A stretch of 64,000 nt of DNA from DAOMNO01 sp035443885 (GCA_035443885.1 DAOMNO010000011.1:49944-113943), one strand, 5' to 3'. Counted from the stretch's first letter, positions 36,065 to 44,897 are shown. The notes: a model not told the origin generated them from the letters alone. Translations and numbers: made by a program.

Positions 36065-36114
36065 TCGTGCAACGCTGTTTGTCCGTTCATTTCCTTCATT
36101 GAAAACGTTTTTTC

Positions 36115-36855
36115 ATGCCAGTCATCAAGAGCGCCAGTTCGAATCGACTGTTGAAGGAAGCCGTTGTTCTTGATCTCGGTGATCTGGATCGACAGGCCAA
36201 GAACATTCTCGGTGATGCAACGGAAGAAGCTCGGCGCATCGTTGAAAAGGCGCAGCAGGAAGCAAAGAAACTCATCGACAGCGCAGCGGAGATTGGCCGC
36301 GCTGCAGGCATGGAGCAGGGGTTGCAGGCAGGTCGCGAGCAGGGGCGAAGTGAAGCTCGCGAGGCGGCGTTGGCTGAACTGGCGCCTCAATTGAAAGCGA
36401 TTGCCGCTGCATGGCAGCAAGCGCTTGATGTGTGGAATGAGAAGCGCGAAGCGATGCTGCTTGAAGCGAAGCATGATGTGCTTGCGCTTGCGCTTGAACT
36501 CGGCCAAAAGGTCGTGTTCCGCATTCTCGAAGTCGATGAAACGGTGATCGAAGATCAGCTTGCGGAAGCCCTTTCGCTTCTTTCGGGAGCAACATCTGCA
36601 ACCGTGCGAATCAACCCGGAAGATCGCGAGTTGGTCGCGAATGCCTTGCCGGAAGTGCTGGCTCGGCTTGCGCCGCCTGGCGATGTGGGGCGTCCGCACA
36701 TTTCGCTTCGCATTGATCCGGACATGATGCGGGGCGGATGCGTGGTAACGACTGAGAAGGGCGAAATCGACGCACGGATTGAGATGCAGCTTTCGCGCAT
36801 TGTCGATGCGCTCCTGCCGCCTACTTCGGATGAAGTGATGGAGCCGGAATCATGA
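36115..36855 (+). CDS. fliH: Flagellar assembly protein FliH
   Basis: Regulator of the FliI export ATPase. A 246-residue, charged helical protein with the Ala/Glu/Gln-rich coiled coil (ATEEARRIVEKAQQEAKKLID) containing the GxxxG-like run AAGMEQGLQAGREQGRSEA (about residues 60-80) typical of FliH, and a C-terminal domain (LALALELGQKVV … VRINPEDRELV … GGCVVTTEKGEIDARIEMQL). It overlaps fliI by ATGA. Confidence 0.88.
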   Translation: MPVIKSASSNRLLKEAVVLDLGDLDRQAKNILGDATEEARRIVEKAQQEAKKLIDSAAEIGRAAGMEQGLQAGREQGRSEAREAALAELAPQLKAIAAAWQQALDVWNEKREAMLLEAKHDVLALALELGQKVVFRILEVDETVIEDQLAEALSLLSGATSATVRINPEDRELVANALPEVLARLAPPGDVGRPHISLRIDPDMMRGGCVVTTEKGEIDARIEMQLSRIVDALLPPTSDEVMEPES

Positions 36856-38234
36856 GCGTGCTGGAGCATCCGATTCAGGCTCTCCGAACGTTGCAGCCGC
36901 GTCGTCTGACTGGATCGGTGGCGGTTGTTCGCGGTTTGACAGTGCTGGTTGATGAACTGCCTTTGCCGATCGGCGCAATGGTGCGCATCGTGCCCAAGCG
37001 AGGCGTAGCGTCAACCGGCCGTGGCGAAGTCATCGGCTTTGACGGTCGGCGCAGCGTCGTCATGCTGCTGGGAACGAGTGACGGTATCGCACCGGGTTGT
37101 CGTGTGATCGGCGAGCAGGTGACGCGGACGATCACTGTGGGGCACTCGCTGCTGGGTCGTGTCATCAACGGACTTGGTGAACCGCTTGATGGGAGACCAC
37201 TGCCGCTTGATGGATCTATGCGACTGCTTGACCCGCCGCCCACGCCTGCGATGCGCAGGAGACGAATCGTCGATCCGCTGCCCACGGGCGTCGCTGCGAT
37301 TGATGCCATGCTTACGTTGGGCAAGGGGCAGCGCGTTGGGGTGTTTTCCGGTCCCGGTGTGGGGAAGTCCACGCTGCTGGCCAGCATCGCTCGCAACACG
37401 GATGCAGACATCAACGTGATTGCACTGATCGGCGAGCGCGGTCGTGAAGTGCGAGACTTCATCGAAACCGTGCTTGGTGAAGTCGGCCTTCGGCGGTCGA
37501 TTGTCGTGGTTGCTACCGGTGATGAATCGCCACTCATGCGTGTGCGCGCTGCAATGGTGGCGTGCGCCATTGCGGAACACTTCCGCGCATGTGGGACGGA
37601 TGTGATGTTGATGATGGACTCCATCACGCGGTTTGCACAGGCGCAGCGGCAGATCGGTCTGGCTGCGGGTGAGCAACCCGCAACAAAGGGTTACACGCCG
37701 TCAGTTTTTGCGATGCTGCCTCGTCTCTTGGAGCGAGCTGGCGCGTTGGAAGCGGAAGACGGCGGCGGCTCCATCACTGGCCTCTACGCCGTGCTGGTTG
37801 AAGGCGATGAACTGGCGGACCCGGTTTCGGATGCAGCGAGAGGCATCCTGGATGGTCATATCGCGCTTTCGCCTCGACTCGCTGCAAGAGGGCATTATCC
37901 CGCCATCGACTTGCTGCGTTCGATTTCGCGCGTTGCGGATGATGTCTGCGACGGGAACCACGTCGAGGCTCGCAGGCGGCTTATTCGCCTGATGGCTGCG
38001 TATGCGGACGCTGAAGAACTGATCAACATCGGCGCATATGCCAAGGGAGCAAATGCGGACTGCGATACGGCGATCGCAATCAAGCCCATGCTCGACGGCT
38101 TCCTGCAGCGAAGCGATCGCTCGCCGTATCCAGAGACCTGTCGCGACCTCATCGCGCTCAGTCAGGCGGCGGTACAGCATCAAGGCGGGCGTCGCCCAGG
38201 TCCGGCGCCAACGGCGAGGGACGCACGGGCATGA
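36852..38234 (+). CDS. fliI: Flagellum-specific export ATPase FliI
   Basis: Hexameric ATPase of the flagellar type III export apparatus, related to the F1 beta subunit. Walker A GPGVGKSTLL near residue 170, the signature IALIGERGREVRDFIE, Walker B DVMLMMDSITRFAQAQRQIGLA (near 253) and the family-specific TKGYTPSVFAMLPRLLERAG. Length 460 is normal. It overlaps fliH and is followed by fliJ, its stalk. Confidence 0.96.
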   Translation: MSVLEHPIQALRTLQPRRLTGSVAVVRGLTVLVDELPLPIGAMVRIVPKRGVASTGRGEVIGFDGRRSVVMLLGTSDGIAPGCRVIGEQVTRTITVGHSLLGRVINGLGEPLDGRPLPLDGSMRLLDPPPTPAMRRRRIVDPLPTGVAAIDAMLTLGKGQRVGVFSGPGVGKSTLLASIARNTDADINVIALIGERGREVRDFIETVLGEVGLRRSIVVVATGDESPLMRVRAAMVACAIAEHFRACGTDVMLMMDSITRFAQAQRQIGLAAGEQPATKGYTPSVFAMLPRLLERAGALEAEDGGGSITGLYAVLVEGDELADPVSDAARGILDGHIALSPRLAARGHYPAIDLLRSISRVADDVCDGNHVEARRRLIRLMAAYADAEELINIGAYAKGANADCDTAIAIKPMLDGFLQRSDRSPYPETCRDLIALSQAAVQHQGGRRPGPAPTARDARA

Positions 38235-38290
38235 TTTTTGCCCAGATGACATACTGACAGAGGACTCAGCTTTCTTGATTTCTGCAGCAC

Positions 38291-38740
38291 ATGCCTCGAT
38301 TTCACTTTCAACTTGAGCCGCTTCTTCGCGCGAGACGACGCGCGGAACGAGATCGCCAGCGTGTCGTGGCGGAATTGGAGCAGGAACGGGCAAAGCTGGA
38401 AGCAGCCCTTCGCGCTCAGCAGGAGCACATTGACGCGGGTCGCAATCAGATGCGAGAGCGAATGGTCGGCCGCGTTCTTGTGCATGAACTGCGTGCACAT
38501 ACCGCAGCTTCCATGAAGCAGATGGCGCAGGCTCAGCGCGTCGTCCTGGAACTAGCAGGGTTGCACCGCAGGTTGGAAGCGGCACGGGCCGAACTGTTGA
38601 ACGCGACGCAGGCGAGGCGAGCGATCGAGTTGGTACGTGAGAAAAGGCATGAAGAGTGGCGGCGGAGCGAGGCACGAGCGGAGATGGCTGCACTCGATGA
38701 ACTGGCGGTGCAGCGGGTGCCGACGAAGGAGCAAGTGTGA
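38291..38740 (+). CDS. fliJ: Flagellar export protein FliJ
   Basis: A 149-residue protein predicted to be one long coiled coil, starting with the FliJ pattern FHFQLEPLLRARRRAERDRQRVV. It acts as the central stalk of the FliI hexamer and as an escort-chaperone helper. It sits directly after fliI and its stop overlaps the next start (TGATG). Confidence 0.85.
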   Translation: MPRFHFQLEPLLRARRRAERDRQRVVAELEQERAKLEAALRAQQEHIDAGRNQMRERMVGRVLVHELRAHTAASMKQMAQAQRVVLELAGLHRRLEAARAELLNATQARRAIELVREKRHEEWRRSEARAEMAALDELAVQRVPTKEQV

Positions 38741-39507
38741 TGAAAACGGTCTGGAACATCGTAAGTTTTCTGGCGGTCGTACACCTGATGGCACTTATGC
38801 TTTTCAGCGCATGGCTTTGGCAAACCGGCCGTCTTGATCGCACAAGAATCGAATCATTGCGAGAGCTGTTTTCGCTGACCATTGAAGAAGCAGAGCAGCG
38901 TGCGCGCGAGGCTGAGCTGGAAGCGGAGCGACTGAAGCTGGAAGCGGAGTATGAAGCCCGCAGACAGTATCCGCCGCTTTCAAGCTCCGCATTGCTTGCG
39001 CAGGTATCTCAGGTGCAGGAAGTGGAGCGGCTGGCCCTTCGCAGGCTTCAGAATGAGCGAGCCGCGCTGGCTGGACAGATGGATTCGGTCATGTCGCGAT
39101 TGGAAGCCCGTGAAGCGCAGCTTGAGGCCAATCGCAGACAGTGGATTGAGACGATACAGGCTGAACGCGCACGTCGAGCGGATGAGCAGTTCGCCAAAGC
39201 AGTGCTGCAGTATCAATCGCTGCCCGCCAAGCAGGGCAAGAGCATGTTGATGGAGCTGATCCAGGCCGATCAGATGGATCAGGCAGTGGCCTACCTTGAC
39301 GCCATGAATGTGCGGGCCGCATCAAAGATTCTGTCGGAGTTCAAAACCGAGGCGGAAATTCAATTGGCAACGGAATTGCTGGAACGATTGCGGACGTTTG
39401 GTCTTCCGACTGACGATCCGCAGGATTCTGCGAATGCCGATTCACGCCATACCGCCCGCAACTCCGCCCGCGCCGCCGCGCCAGGCAGTCGCGCCGACGC
39501 CCGCTAA
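38740..39507 (+). CDS. MotE-like flagellar chaperone (MgtE-N-type coiled-coil protein)
   Basis: A 255-residue protein with an N-terminal membrane helix (about residues 6-28), a long Glu/Arg/Ala-rich coiled coil (about 40-175) and a C-terminal MgtE-N-like segment, LIQADQMDQAVAYLDAMNVRAASKILSEF, followed by ATELLERLRTFG. This resembles MotE, a chaperone for the periplasmic motor protein MotC in alphaproteobacteria, and the YlxF-like genes found between fliJ and fliK. AAGGAG lies eight bases before ATG 38740. The last 74 bases overlap the start of fliK in another frame. Confidence 0.7.
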   Translation: MKTVWNIVSFLAVVHLMALMLFSAWLWQTGRLDRTRIESLRELFSLTIEEAEQRAREAELEAERLKLEAEYEARRQYPPLSSSALLAQVSQVQEVERLALRRLQNERAALAGQMDSVMSRLEAREAQLEANRRQWIETIQAERARRADEQFAKAVLQYQSLPAKQGKSMLMELIQADQMDQAVAYLDAMNVRAASKILSEFKTEAEIQLATELLERLRTFGLPTDDPQDSANADSRHTARNSARAAAPGSRADAR

Positions 39508-40951
39508 GCGATCTGCGAACGCATCGCAGACCGCGCCGGAATCACAGGGGTCGGGATTCCGAACAACGCTTGGAAAGGCTTGGAATCAGCCCAAAGCGAC
39601 TGCGCCGTCGCAGGTTGTTGCGCACAAGACACCATCTGCTTCAGATGTGAATGATTCGCCAGCAGCAGATGCGCCGGACGATCACGTCATCCTTCCTGAA
39701 GCTGAGGTTGAGACGGATTTGATGCCGCTGTCTGAGTGGGAAGTCAACTTCACGCATAGCCTTCCAAACGCGCAACTCCAGCCGGATGAAGCGCAAACTC
39801 AGCCGATGCAGGTGGATGCTGCGCAGGGTGTGAGGGACCGCAATTTGGTCAGCCAGCCAATTCTGACAGATACGCCGGTTGATCGCGCTCCATCAGCCCA
39901 GCCCGAAGCATCGCTTCACGCAGCCCAGCAGCAGGTGCGAGAAACAGACCTGCCAATGGCGCCTGCATCAAGCTCAACAATCAATGCGGAAAAAACTCCG
40001 CAGCAGGAGCAATCTCAGAAACCAGAAGCGATCCTGCCAGATCAACAAGGGACGCGATCGCAGAATCGTTCGAATCGCGAACCGGATGTGCAGCCAGTGC
40101 ACAGCGAGAAACCCGCTCGAACGACTGAACCGGTTGTGCGCACGACGCCCATGCTGCGTCCTGAGCACACTGAGCAGCAAAGCGGGGCGGATTCGCGCAG
40201 TCAGAAAGAACAGAAACCAGACGCGCAAAGCCGAGGCTCATTGAACTGGCAGCCATCGCAGGCGCCGGCAGCAGCGAGGGCCGCGCAGATCGAAGCGGCA
40301 CTTCGGGCGGAAGCAGGAGCACAACAGACCGCATCTGAGCCAGTGCGCGCATCCACACCGAGTGCGACGATGAGCGTTGCGCCGCCGCAAGCTCCCGTCA
40401 CGCCGACTCTTGCAGGCAGCGCAACGATTGCCTTCGCGACTGGCGAGACGGGGCAGGAACTGCCTGCATCCGTGCGCTTCGAGGATGACGCCCGATTTGC
40501 ATCGCGCGTGATTCGCGGCTTGACTGCGATGATGAACAGTCGCGGCGGATCGCTCACCATGAGGCTTGATCCGCCTGAACTCGGTCAGCTTCGCGTGCAT
40601 ATGTCGATTACGCAGGGCGTTGTTGCAGCGAGTTTCCACGCGGCGAACCCGCAGGCACAAGCCTTGCTGGAGAAAAACCTTGCAGTGCTCCGCACCGCAC
40701 TTGAGGCACAGGGCCTCACGGTTGACCGCCTGCATGTTCAGCCTTCGTCAGGCACAAGCCAGCAGCACGCCATGAGTGAAGACCATTCAGGACAGTTCGG
40801 CAGGCATCGTGAAGACGCTTCAGAAGGTGAAAGCCGTGGTCGCCGCGAGCATCGCCCATCGACAGGAGCCGGGCCAAGCGACTTCAACGGTCTGCCACTT
40901 GAGTTCGCAGGCGCTTTGAGCGCGCAACAGCAGGGAGGGCTTCGTTCATGA
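39434..40951 (+). CDS. fliK: Flagellar hook-length control protein FliK
   Basis: Secreted molecular ruler that switches export specificity when the hook is complete. Most of its 505 residues are a Gln/Pro/Ala-rich disordered ruler region. The C-terminal domain (about residues 355-450) has the conserved core SLTMRLDPPELGQLRVHMSITQGVVAASF and ALLEKNLAVLRTALEAQGL. ATG 39434 (MPIHAIPPATPPAPP) is chosen because AGGA lies upstream and earlier residues in this frame belong to sequence coding for the previous gene. This produces an unusually long 74-base overlap. Confidence 0.85.
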   Translation: MPIHAIPPATPPAPPRQAVAPTPAKRSANASQTAPESQGSGFRTTLGKAWNQPKATAPSQVVAHKTPSASDVNDSPAADAPDDHVILPEAEVETDLMPLSEWEVNFTHSLPNAQLQPDEAQTQPMQVDAAQGVRDRNLVSQPILTDTPVDRAPSAQPEASLHAAQQQVRETDLPMAPASSSTINAEKTPQQEQSQKPEAILPDQQGTRSQNRSNREPDVQPVHSEKPARTTEPVVRTTPMLRPEHTEQQSGADSRSQKEQKPDAQSRGSLNWQPSQAPAAARAAQIEAALRAEAGAQQTASEPVRASTPSATMSVAPPQAPVTPTLAGSATIAFATGETGQELPASVRFEDDARFASRVIRGLTAMMNSRGGSLTMRLDPPELGQLRVHMSITQGVVAASFHAANPQAQALLEKNLAVLRTALEAQGLTVDRLHVQPSSGTSQQHAMSEDHSGQFGRHREDASEGESRGRREHRPSTGAGPSDFNGLPLEFAGALSAQQQGGLRS

Positions 40952-41481
40952 ACGTCAATGGCATCGGCGGCAATGCGACAGCCATCCCCAGCCAGTTCAG
41001 CGAAATGTCTTCAGAAGATTTCCTGAGGATCATCTTTACTGAACTGACGAATCAAGACCCGCTCGCGCCGAGCGATTCCGGCGCGTTGCTGCAGCAACTC
41101 AACTCCATCCGCTCAATCGAGTCGGATGTGAAGATGACGAAGATGCTTGAGTCTCTCGTTCACGAGAACCAGCTTTCGGCATCAAGCAATCTCATCGGGA
41201 AGTTCATCGGCGGGCTGACGGAACAGAACTTCCGCGTCGCGGGGTGGGTTGTGTCAGTCATTCGCCAGGGCAACTCAATCTATCTTGAACTCGACAACGG
41301 CTGGGTTGTTCCCATCCAGGGGGTTGAGACCATTATTGATCCGTCGCTGTTCCCTGAAGAGCCTGGACCGACGAATCCAAACGATCCGACCAATCCGACG
41401 GACCCAACAGATCCCACTGATCCAACTGATCCGAACGGCGGCGATGGAGACAGTGGCGACGGTGACGGAGTATATGACTAA
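40948..41481 (+). CDS. flgD: Flagellar hook-capping protein FlgD
   Basis: Scaffold that caps the growing hook. The N-terminal signature MSSEDFLRIIFTELTNQDPLAP and IRSIESDVKMTKMLESLVHENQLSASSNLIGKFI is complete. The usual C-terminal Ig/tudor part is short, and the protein ends in a repetitive acidic tail of Asn/Thr-Asp-Pro units followed by Gly-Asp repeats (about residues 140-177). It overlaps fliK by ATGA and precedes flgE. Confidence 0.9.
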   Translation: MNVNGIGGNATAIPSQFSEMSSEDFLRIIFTELTNQDPLAPSDSGALLQQLNSIRSIESDVKMTKMLESLVHENQLSASSNLIGKFIGGLTEQNFRVAGWVVSVIRQGNSIYLELDNGWVVPIQGVETIIDPSLFPEEPGPTNPNDPTNPTDPTDPTDPTDPNGGDGDSGDGDGVYD

Positions 41482-41560
41482 CGACGATTAATCCGTGGCC
41501 TGCGCGCATCATGGCGCGCCGCAACGGTTTTGAACGCATTCAGCATCCAAGGAGTACAGC

Positions 41561-43339
41561 ATGGCCTCCATGACAGCAATGTTCACCGGACTCTCCGGTC
41601 TCGCTTCTAACTCGCGTCGGCTTGATGTGATTGGTAACAACATCGCCAACGTCAACACGACCGCGTTCAAGTCGAATCGCCTTCTGTTTGCGCCGACCTT
41701 CAGCAGGAACTTCTCGCTTGGCACTTCGCCGGGCGGGATCAATGGCGGTTCCAATCCCGGTCAGGTCGGTCTCGGCGTGTCCATCGCAGGTACGCAGCGC
41801 AGCTTCGCCAATGGTGCGATCAGCTCGACCGGTGTGAGCACGGACCTCGCCATCGAAGGCGACGGCTTCTTTGTTGTCAGCCAGGGCAATGATCGGTTCT
41901 ACACTCGCGCGGGTTCATTCCAACGCAATGCATCCAACGATCTTGTTACGCTCACCGGTGCGCGAGTGATGGGCTATGGCGTGGATAATCAGTTCCAGAT
42001 TGTCGAGGGCAATCTTGTCGATCTCAACATTCCGCTCGGCACGCTGACGCTCGCTGAGGCATCTCGCAACGTCATCTTCAACGGCAACCTGAACGCATCA
42101 GGCTCGCCCGCCACCACCGGCTCCATTCACACCAGCCGCGGCATGTACACCACCGTGGGCCTGACCGCAGGCAGTGAAATGACCGGCGCGGAGAACCTGC
42201 TCGGTGCAGGCAATAACTTGTACATCGATAACGGTGCGGGTGGATCGTTCCTCGCAATCGAAGGCGGCAGCAACACGGTCATTACGATCAGCGGCATTGA
42301 AAAGGGGGGTAAAGACCTCGGCACGCACACCTTCGGCTTCATGAATGCAGGAACCGCAGCGGCGCGCGGCATCACGCACTTCGGCTCCACGATGAACGAC
42401 TTCATCACATTCCTCAATCAGGTGCTCGGCCTCGACAGCACGAACATCAACGGCCAGAATCTCGGCGGCGGCATCACGATCAATGCGAACGGCGAGATTG
42501 TCGTAACGGGCAACAAGGGCACCGCGCAGGAACTCAACCTGCAGACCGCGAACCTTGTGGCGACCAGCGATACGAGCAACGGCATCAGCCAGCCGTTCGT
42601 TTTTTCCAAGACCGGTTCTGCAGATGGCGAATCAGTGCGGACCAGCTTCGTGGTGTACGACTCGCTTGGCACCCCGCTCACGGTTGATCTGACCTTCGTG
42701 CTGATGGAAACGCTCGACGGACAGGGCACCATCTGGCAGTTCATCGCGGAATCATCAGATAATGATGCACTGAACCGCATCGGCGGCATGGGTGTTGTGC
42801 AGTTCGACAGCAACGGGCGCTTCGTTTCCGCTTCCAACGACGCATTCAGTCTTGTTCGTGGCAACGGCGCTGTTAGCCCGCTTACTGTAACGATGAACTT
42901 CAACTCCGGTGCGGATGCGATCTCGGGCCTGACCGATGTCTCCAGCAATCTTGCAGCGGTCTTTCAGGATGGTTCGCCCATTGGCACGCTCTCGAACTTC
43001 TCCATCGGTGCGGACGGCATTATCTCTGGCGCATTCACCAACGGCCTGACGCGAACGCTCGGCCAGATCGCCATTGCCAAATTTTCGAACCCTGAGGGGC
43101 TTGTCGATGCGGGCAACAACCTCTTCCGCACGGGGCCGAACTCCGGCACAGCGCTTATCACGCGGCCGGGCGAGTTCGGCACGGGCCGTGTCATCGGCGG
43201 CGCGCTGGAGCTTTCCAACGTCGATCTTTCGCAGGAGTTCATCAACATGATCCTCGCTTCGACGGGCTATTCCGCATCCAGCCGCGTGATCTCCACGACG
43301 AATGAGCTGATCCAGCAGTTGTTGGTGCTTGGGCGATAA
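41561..43339 (+). CDS. flgE: Flagellar hook protein FlgE
   Basis: Hook subunit, 592 residues. The N-terminal rod/hook motif SGLASNSRRLDVIGNNIANVNTTAFKS, the segment AIEGDGFFVV and the C-terminal D0 helix LSQEFINMILASTGYSASSRVISTTNELIQQLL are all present. The middle (about residues 140-480) holds variable beta domains. The length exceeds the roughly 400 residues of enteric FlgE, as is common where extra outer domains occur. AAGGAG precedes the ATG. Confidence 0.95.
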   Translation: MASMTAMFTGLSGLASNSRRLDVIGNNIANVNTTAFKSNRLLFAPTFSRNFSLGTSPGGINGGSNPGQVGLGVSIAGTQRSFANGAISSTGVSTDLAIEGDGFFVVSQGNDRFYTRAGSFQRNASNDLVTLTGARVMGYGVDNQFQIVEGNLVDLNIPLGTLTLAEASRNVIFNGNLNASGSPATTGSIHTSRGMYTTVGLTAGSEMTGAENLLGAGNNLYIDNGAGGSFLAIEGGSNTVITISGIEKGGKDLGTHTFGFMNAGTAAARGITHFGSTMNDFITFLNQVLGLDSTNINGQNLGGGITINANGEIVVTGNKGTAQELNLQTANLVATSDTSNGISQPFVFSKTGSADGESVRTSFVVYDSLGTPLTVDLTFVLMETLDGQGTIWQFIAESSDNDALNRIGGMGVVQFDSNGRFVSASNDAFSLVRGNGAVSPLTVTMNFNSGADAISGLTDVSSNLAAVFQDGSPIGTLSNFSIGADGIISGAFTNGLTRTLGQIAIAKFSNPEGLVDAGNNLFRTGPNSGTALITRPGEFGTGRVIGGALELSNVDLSQEFINMILASTGYSASSRVISTTNELIQQLLVLGR

Positions 43340-43362
43340 TCGTCGAGTTCGGACATGATGCC

Positions 43363-43560
43363 ATGATTACCGTAACCCGGCTCAACGGTGGTGCGATGGT
43401 GGTGAATGCGGAGCTGATCCGCACCATTGAGGAGAATCCTGACACCACGATTCGCCTCACCACGGGCGATCATCTCATTGTGCAGGAATCGATGAAGCAG
43501 GTGGTGGCGAAGTGCATTGAGTACGGCAGGCATCTCCGCAGAATGACGCCGCCTTCGTGA
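43363..43560 (+). CDS. flbD: FlbD-family small protein
   Basis: A 65-residue protein matching the FlbD family usually found directly after flgE: MITVTRLNGGAMVVNAELIRTIEENPDTTIRL then TTGDHLIVQESMKQVV. The role is not well established; it is associated with flagellar assembly. It is unrelated to the Caulobacter sigma-54 activator of the same name. It closes the flagellar operon, with a hairpin 50 bases downstream. Confidence 0.9.
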   Translation: MITVTRLNGGAMVVNAELIRTIEENPDTTIRLTTGDHLIVQESMKQVVAKCIEYGRHLRRMTPPS

Positions 43561-43609
43561 GTCGAGCAGCGTTTGCGCGCGGTGATCACTGACGCAATCT
43601 GCGCAGTAC

Positions 43610-43634
43610 AGCGCGGCTCAAGGTGAGCCGCGCT
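43610..43634. terminator. Hairpin terminator between flbD and rpmE
   Basis: Perfect 11-bp stem AGCGCGGCTCA / TGAGCCGCGCT with a 3-base loop, placed between the convergent flbD and rpmE genes. No strong T run follows, so efficiency is uncertain. Confidence 0.55.
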
Positions 43635-43698
43635 GATCGTGTTTCGAAAGTCAATAAACCGCCACCACACAGAAGCGGTGGACAGGTATTCGCTGCAA

Positions 43699-43920
43699 TT
43701 ACTTCTTCTTCTTGAAGTAGTCGCCTGAGAACTTCTTCTGGAACTTCTCAACGCGACCGGCGGTGTCCACGAAGCTGCTCTTGCCTGTGAAGAACGGATG
43801 GGAGCCGGACCAGATTTCGACCGCAAGCTCCGGCACAGTCGCGCCGGTGGTCATGATGAGTTCGCCGCGGTAATACACCTTGGCGTCCGGATAGTATTTG
43901 GGGTGAATCTTGTCTTTCAT
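43699..43920 (-). CDS. rpmE: 50S ribosomal protein L31, cysteine-free type
   Basis: A 73-residue bL31: MKDKIHPKYYPDAKVYYRGE, then IWSGSHPFFTGKSSFVDTAGRVEKF. The family residues HPKY, HPF(F/Y)TG and FVDTAGRVEKF are intact, but the four zinc-binding cysteines are replaced, making it a zinc-independent C-minus form. It ends with a Lys-rich tail. An upstream extension of the open frame lacks family similarity, so ATG 43920 is used. The 260 bases up to tRNA-Asn should hold its promoter. Confidence 0.93.
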   Translation of the reverse strand: MKDKIHPKYYPDAKVYYRGELIMTTGATVPELAVEIWSGSHPFFTGKSSFVDTAGRVEKFQKKFSGDYFKKKK

Positions 43921-44180
43921 GGCGTGCAGTTCGCGAAAAGTCGTATAGATCACAGAGCGATCAGCGGAATTCCGATGGTGGCAGCGAGCCAAGAAGGAAA
44001 ATCCGGCGGGATTCGGCTTCGGACGCCCTAACTGGGCAGCGTTGCAATGAACCGAGCCGCACAGTGTACGCATGAATCTGGCGGATGCAACCCTCGTGGC
44101 TATTGACCGGCGGGATTTTGCCGATATTCTGTTCGTCCCGACATCGGCCAGCCGGGCAACGTGAGTCTGACCGCAGTTTT

Positions 44181-44252
44181 TCCCCGATAGCTCAATGGTA
44201 GAGCGAGCGGCTGTTAACCGCTAGGTTCCAGGTTCGAGCCCTGGTCGGGGAG
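44181..44252 (+). tRNA. tRNA-Asn (anticodon GTT)
   Basis: Complete cloverleaf: acceptor TCCCCGA / TCGGGGA, D-arm with AGCTCAATGGTAGAGC, anticodon stem-loop GCGGCTGTTAACCGC with anticodon GTT, T-arm with GGTTCGAGCCC, and G as discriminator base. No CCA is encoded. It marks the border between the flagellar/ribosomal block and accessory DNA. Confidence 0.96.
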
Positions 44253-44259
44253 CTTTCCA

Positions 44260-44286
44260 CGCCACCGCGAAACGCGGTGGCGTTTT
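44260..44286 (+). terminator. Terminator after tRNA-Asn
   Basis: Perfect 10-bp stem CGCCACCGCG / CGCGGTGGCG with an AAA loop followed by TTTT, eight bases after the tRNA. Confidence 0.85.
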
Positions 44287-44675
44287 GGTTCACGGCGAGG
44301 GCTGGTCATCCGGCGCGGCCGAGATCGCCGTAAGTCCAAGCGCCAGCGAGGTTTCTGCAAGGTGGCCCGATGGCCGGCGCTCTCGGATTTGAACTGGCTG
44401 GATCGGGCTTCGAACCGAACCCACGGCGTTCCGGTCGCACCGGCGGCCAGAACTCTCAAACTCTCGGACTCTCTGGTTCACACCCCCTCCGGGGTGAACG
44501 CGGCGTTCGGTTCGCGGCATGAGGCCGTTGCGAACTATGGTCAGCGATCAGGCGATGATCGGCGAGCCGGAAACCCGCTTGTTTAATGGCTGCTTGCGCT
44601 GCTTGATCCGTGGGCTCGTCTCCTCCTTTGTCCAGCCCCGAGTATCGCACTGGAACTGGATCAGTTTCAGGGGGA
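44287..44675. other. Gene-free stretch between tRNA-Asn and the efflux operon
   Basis: About 390 bases without a convincing gene. Several overlapping short open frames exist on both strands, but none has a ribosome site, family motif or consistent codon pattern. It looks like decayed DNA at an insertion-prone border. Confidence 0.5.
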
Positions 44676-44790
44676 AAGGTCAATGCCGTCCTTCTATATC
44701 GACGCGCTCGACTTGGGTCTGCAGTTTACGACCGGACACTCATCAAGCTCTATTCCTACCAGTTGCCGCAGAGTCATGAATCTCCCGACG
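44676..44790 (+). pseudogene. Possible degenerate IS1182-type transposase N-terminal fragment
   Basis: One frame reads SFYIDALDLGLQF, and after a shift to another frame VYDRTLIKLYSYQLPQSH. Together these resemble the N-terminal helix of IS1182/IS4-like transposases (…FVDALDL…Y.P..LIKLY.YGYL…). The fragment is short, frameshifted and without flanking inverted repeats, so it would be a relic. The assignment is from memory of the family pattern only. Confidence 0.35.
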
Positions 44791-44831
44791 AGCAGCAATC
44801 GCCACCGCCATCGCACAATGATTCGCCGTGG

Positions 44832-44878
44832 TTGACTCACACCGTCCAGTGGCCATATATTAGACGGACTAGTCCGTC
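44832..44878 (+). promoter_or_regulatory. tetR-efflux promoter with palindromic operator
   Basis: A -35-like TTGACT (44832-44837) and a -10-like TATATT (44856-44861) are 18 bases apart. Directly after the -10 lies the perfect 16-bp palindrome GACGGACTAGTCCGTC (44863-44878), 19 bases before the tetR ATG. A TetR dimer bound here would block the promoter, so autoregulation of the tetR-RND operon is likely. Confidence 0.65.
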
Positions 44879-44897
44879 ACTGAATTCCATTCCTGCA

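Noticed and set aside
41482..41560. Sigma-54 promoter before flgE
   Set aside because: Two GG-containing stretches were inspected, but neither has GC at the required ten-base spacing.
44231..44252. Search for a duplicate of the tRNA-Asn 3' end as attachment site
   Set aside because: Reading through the accessory region I found no second copy in the window; it could lie outside.
44290..44683. Overlapping open frames on both strands downstream of tRNA-Asn
   Set aside because: No ribosome sites, no recognisable motifs and mutually overlapping, so they are not called as genes.
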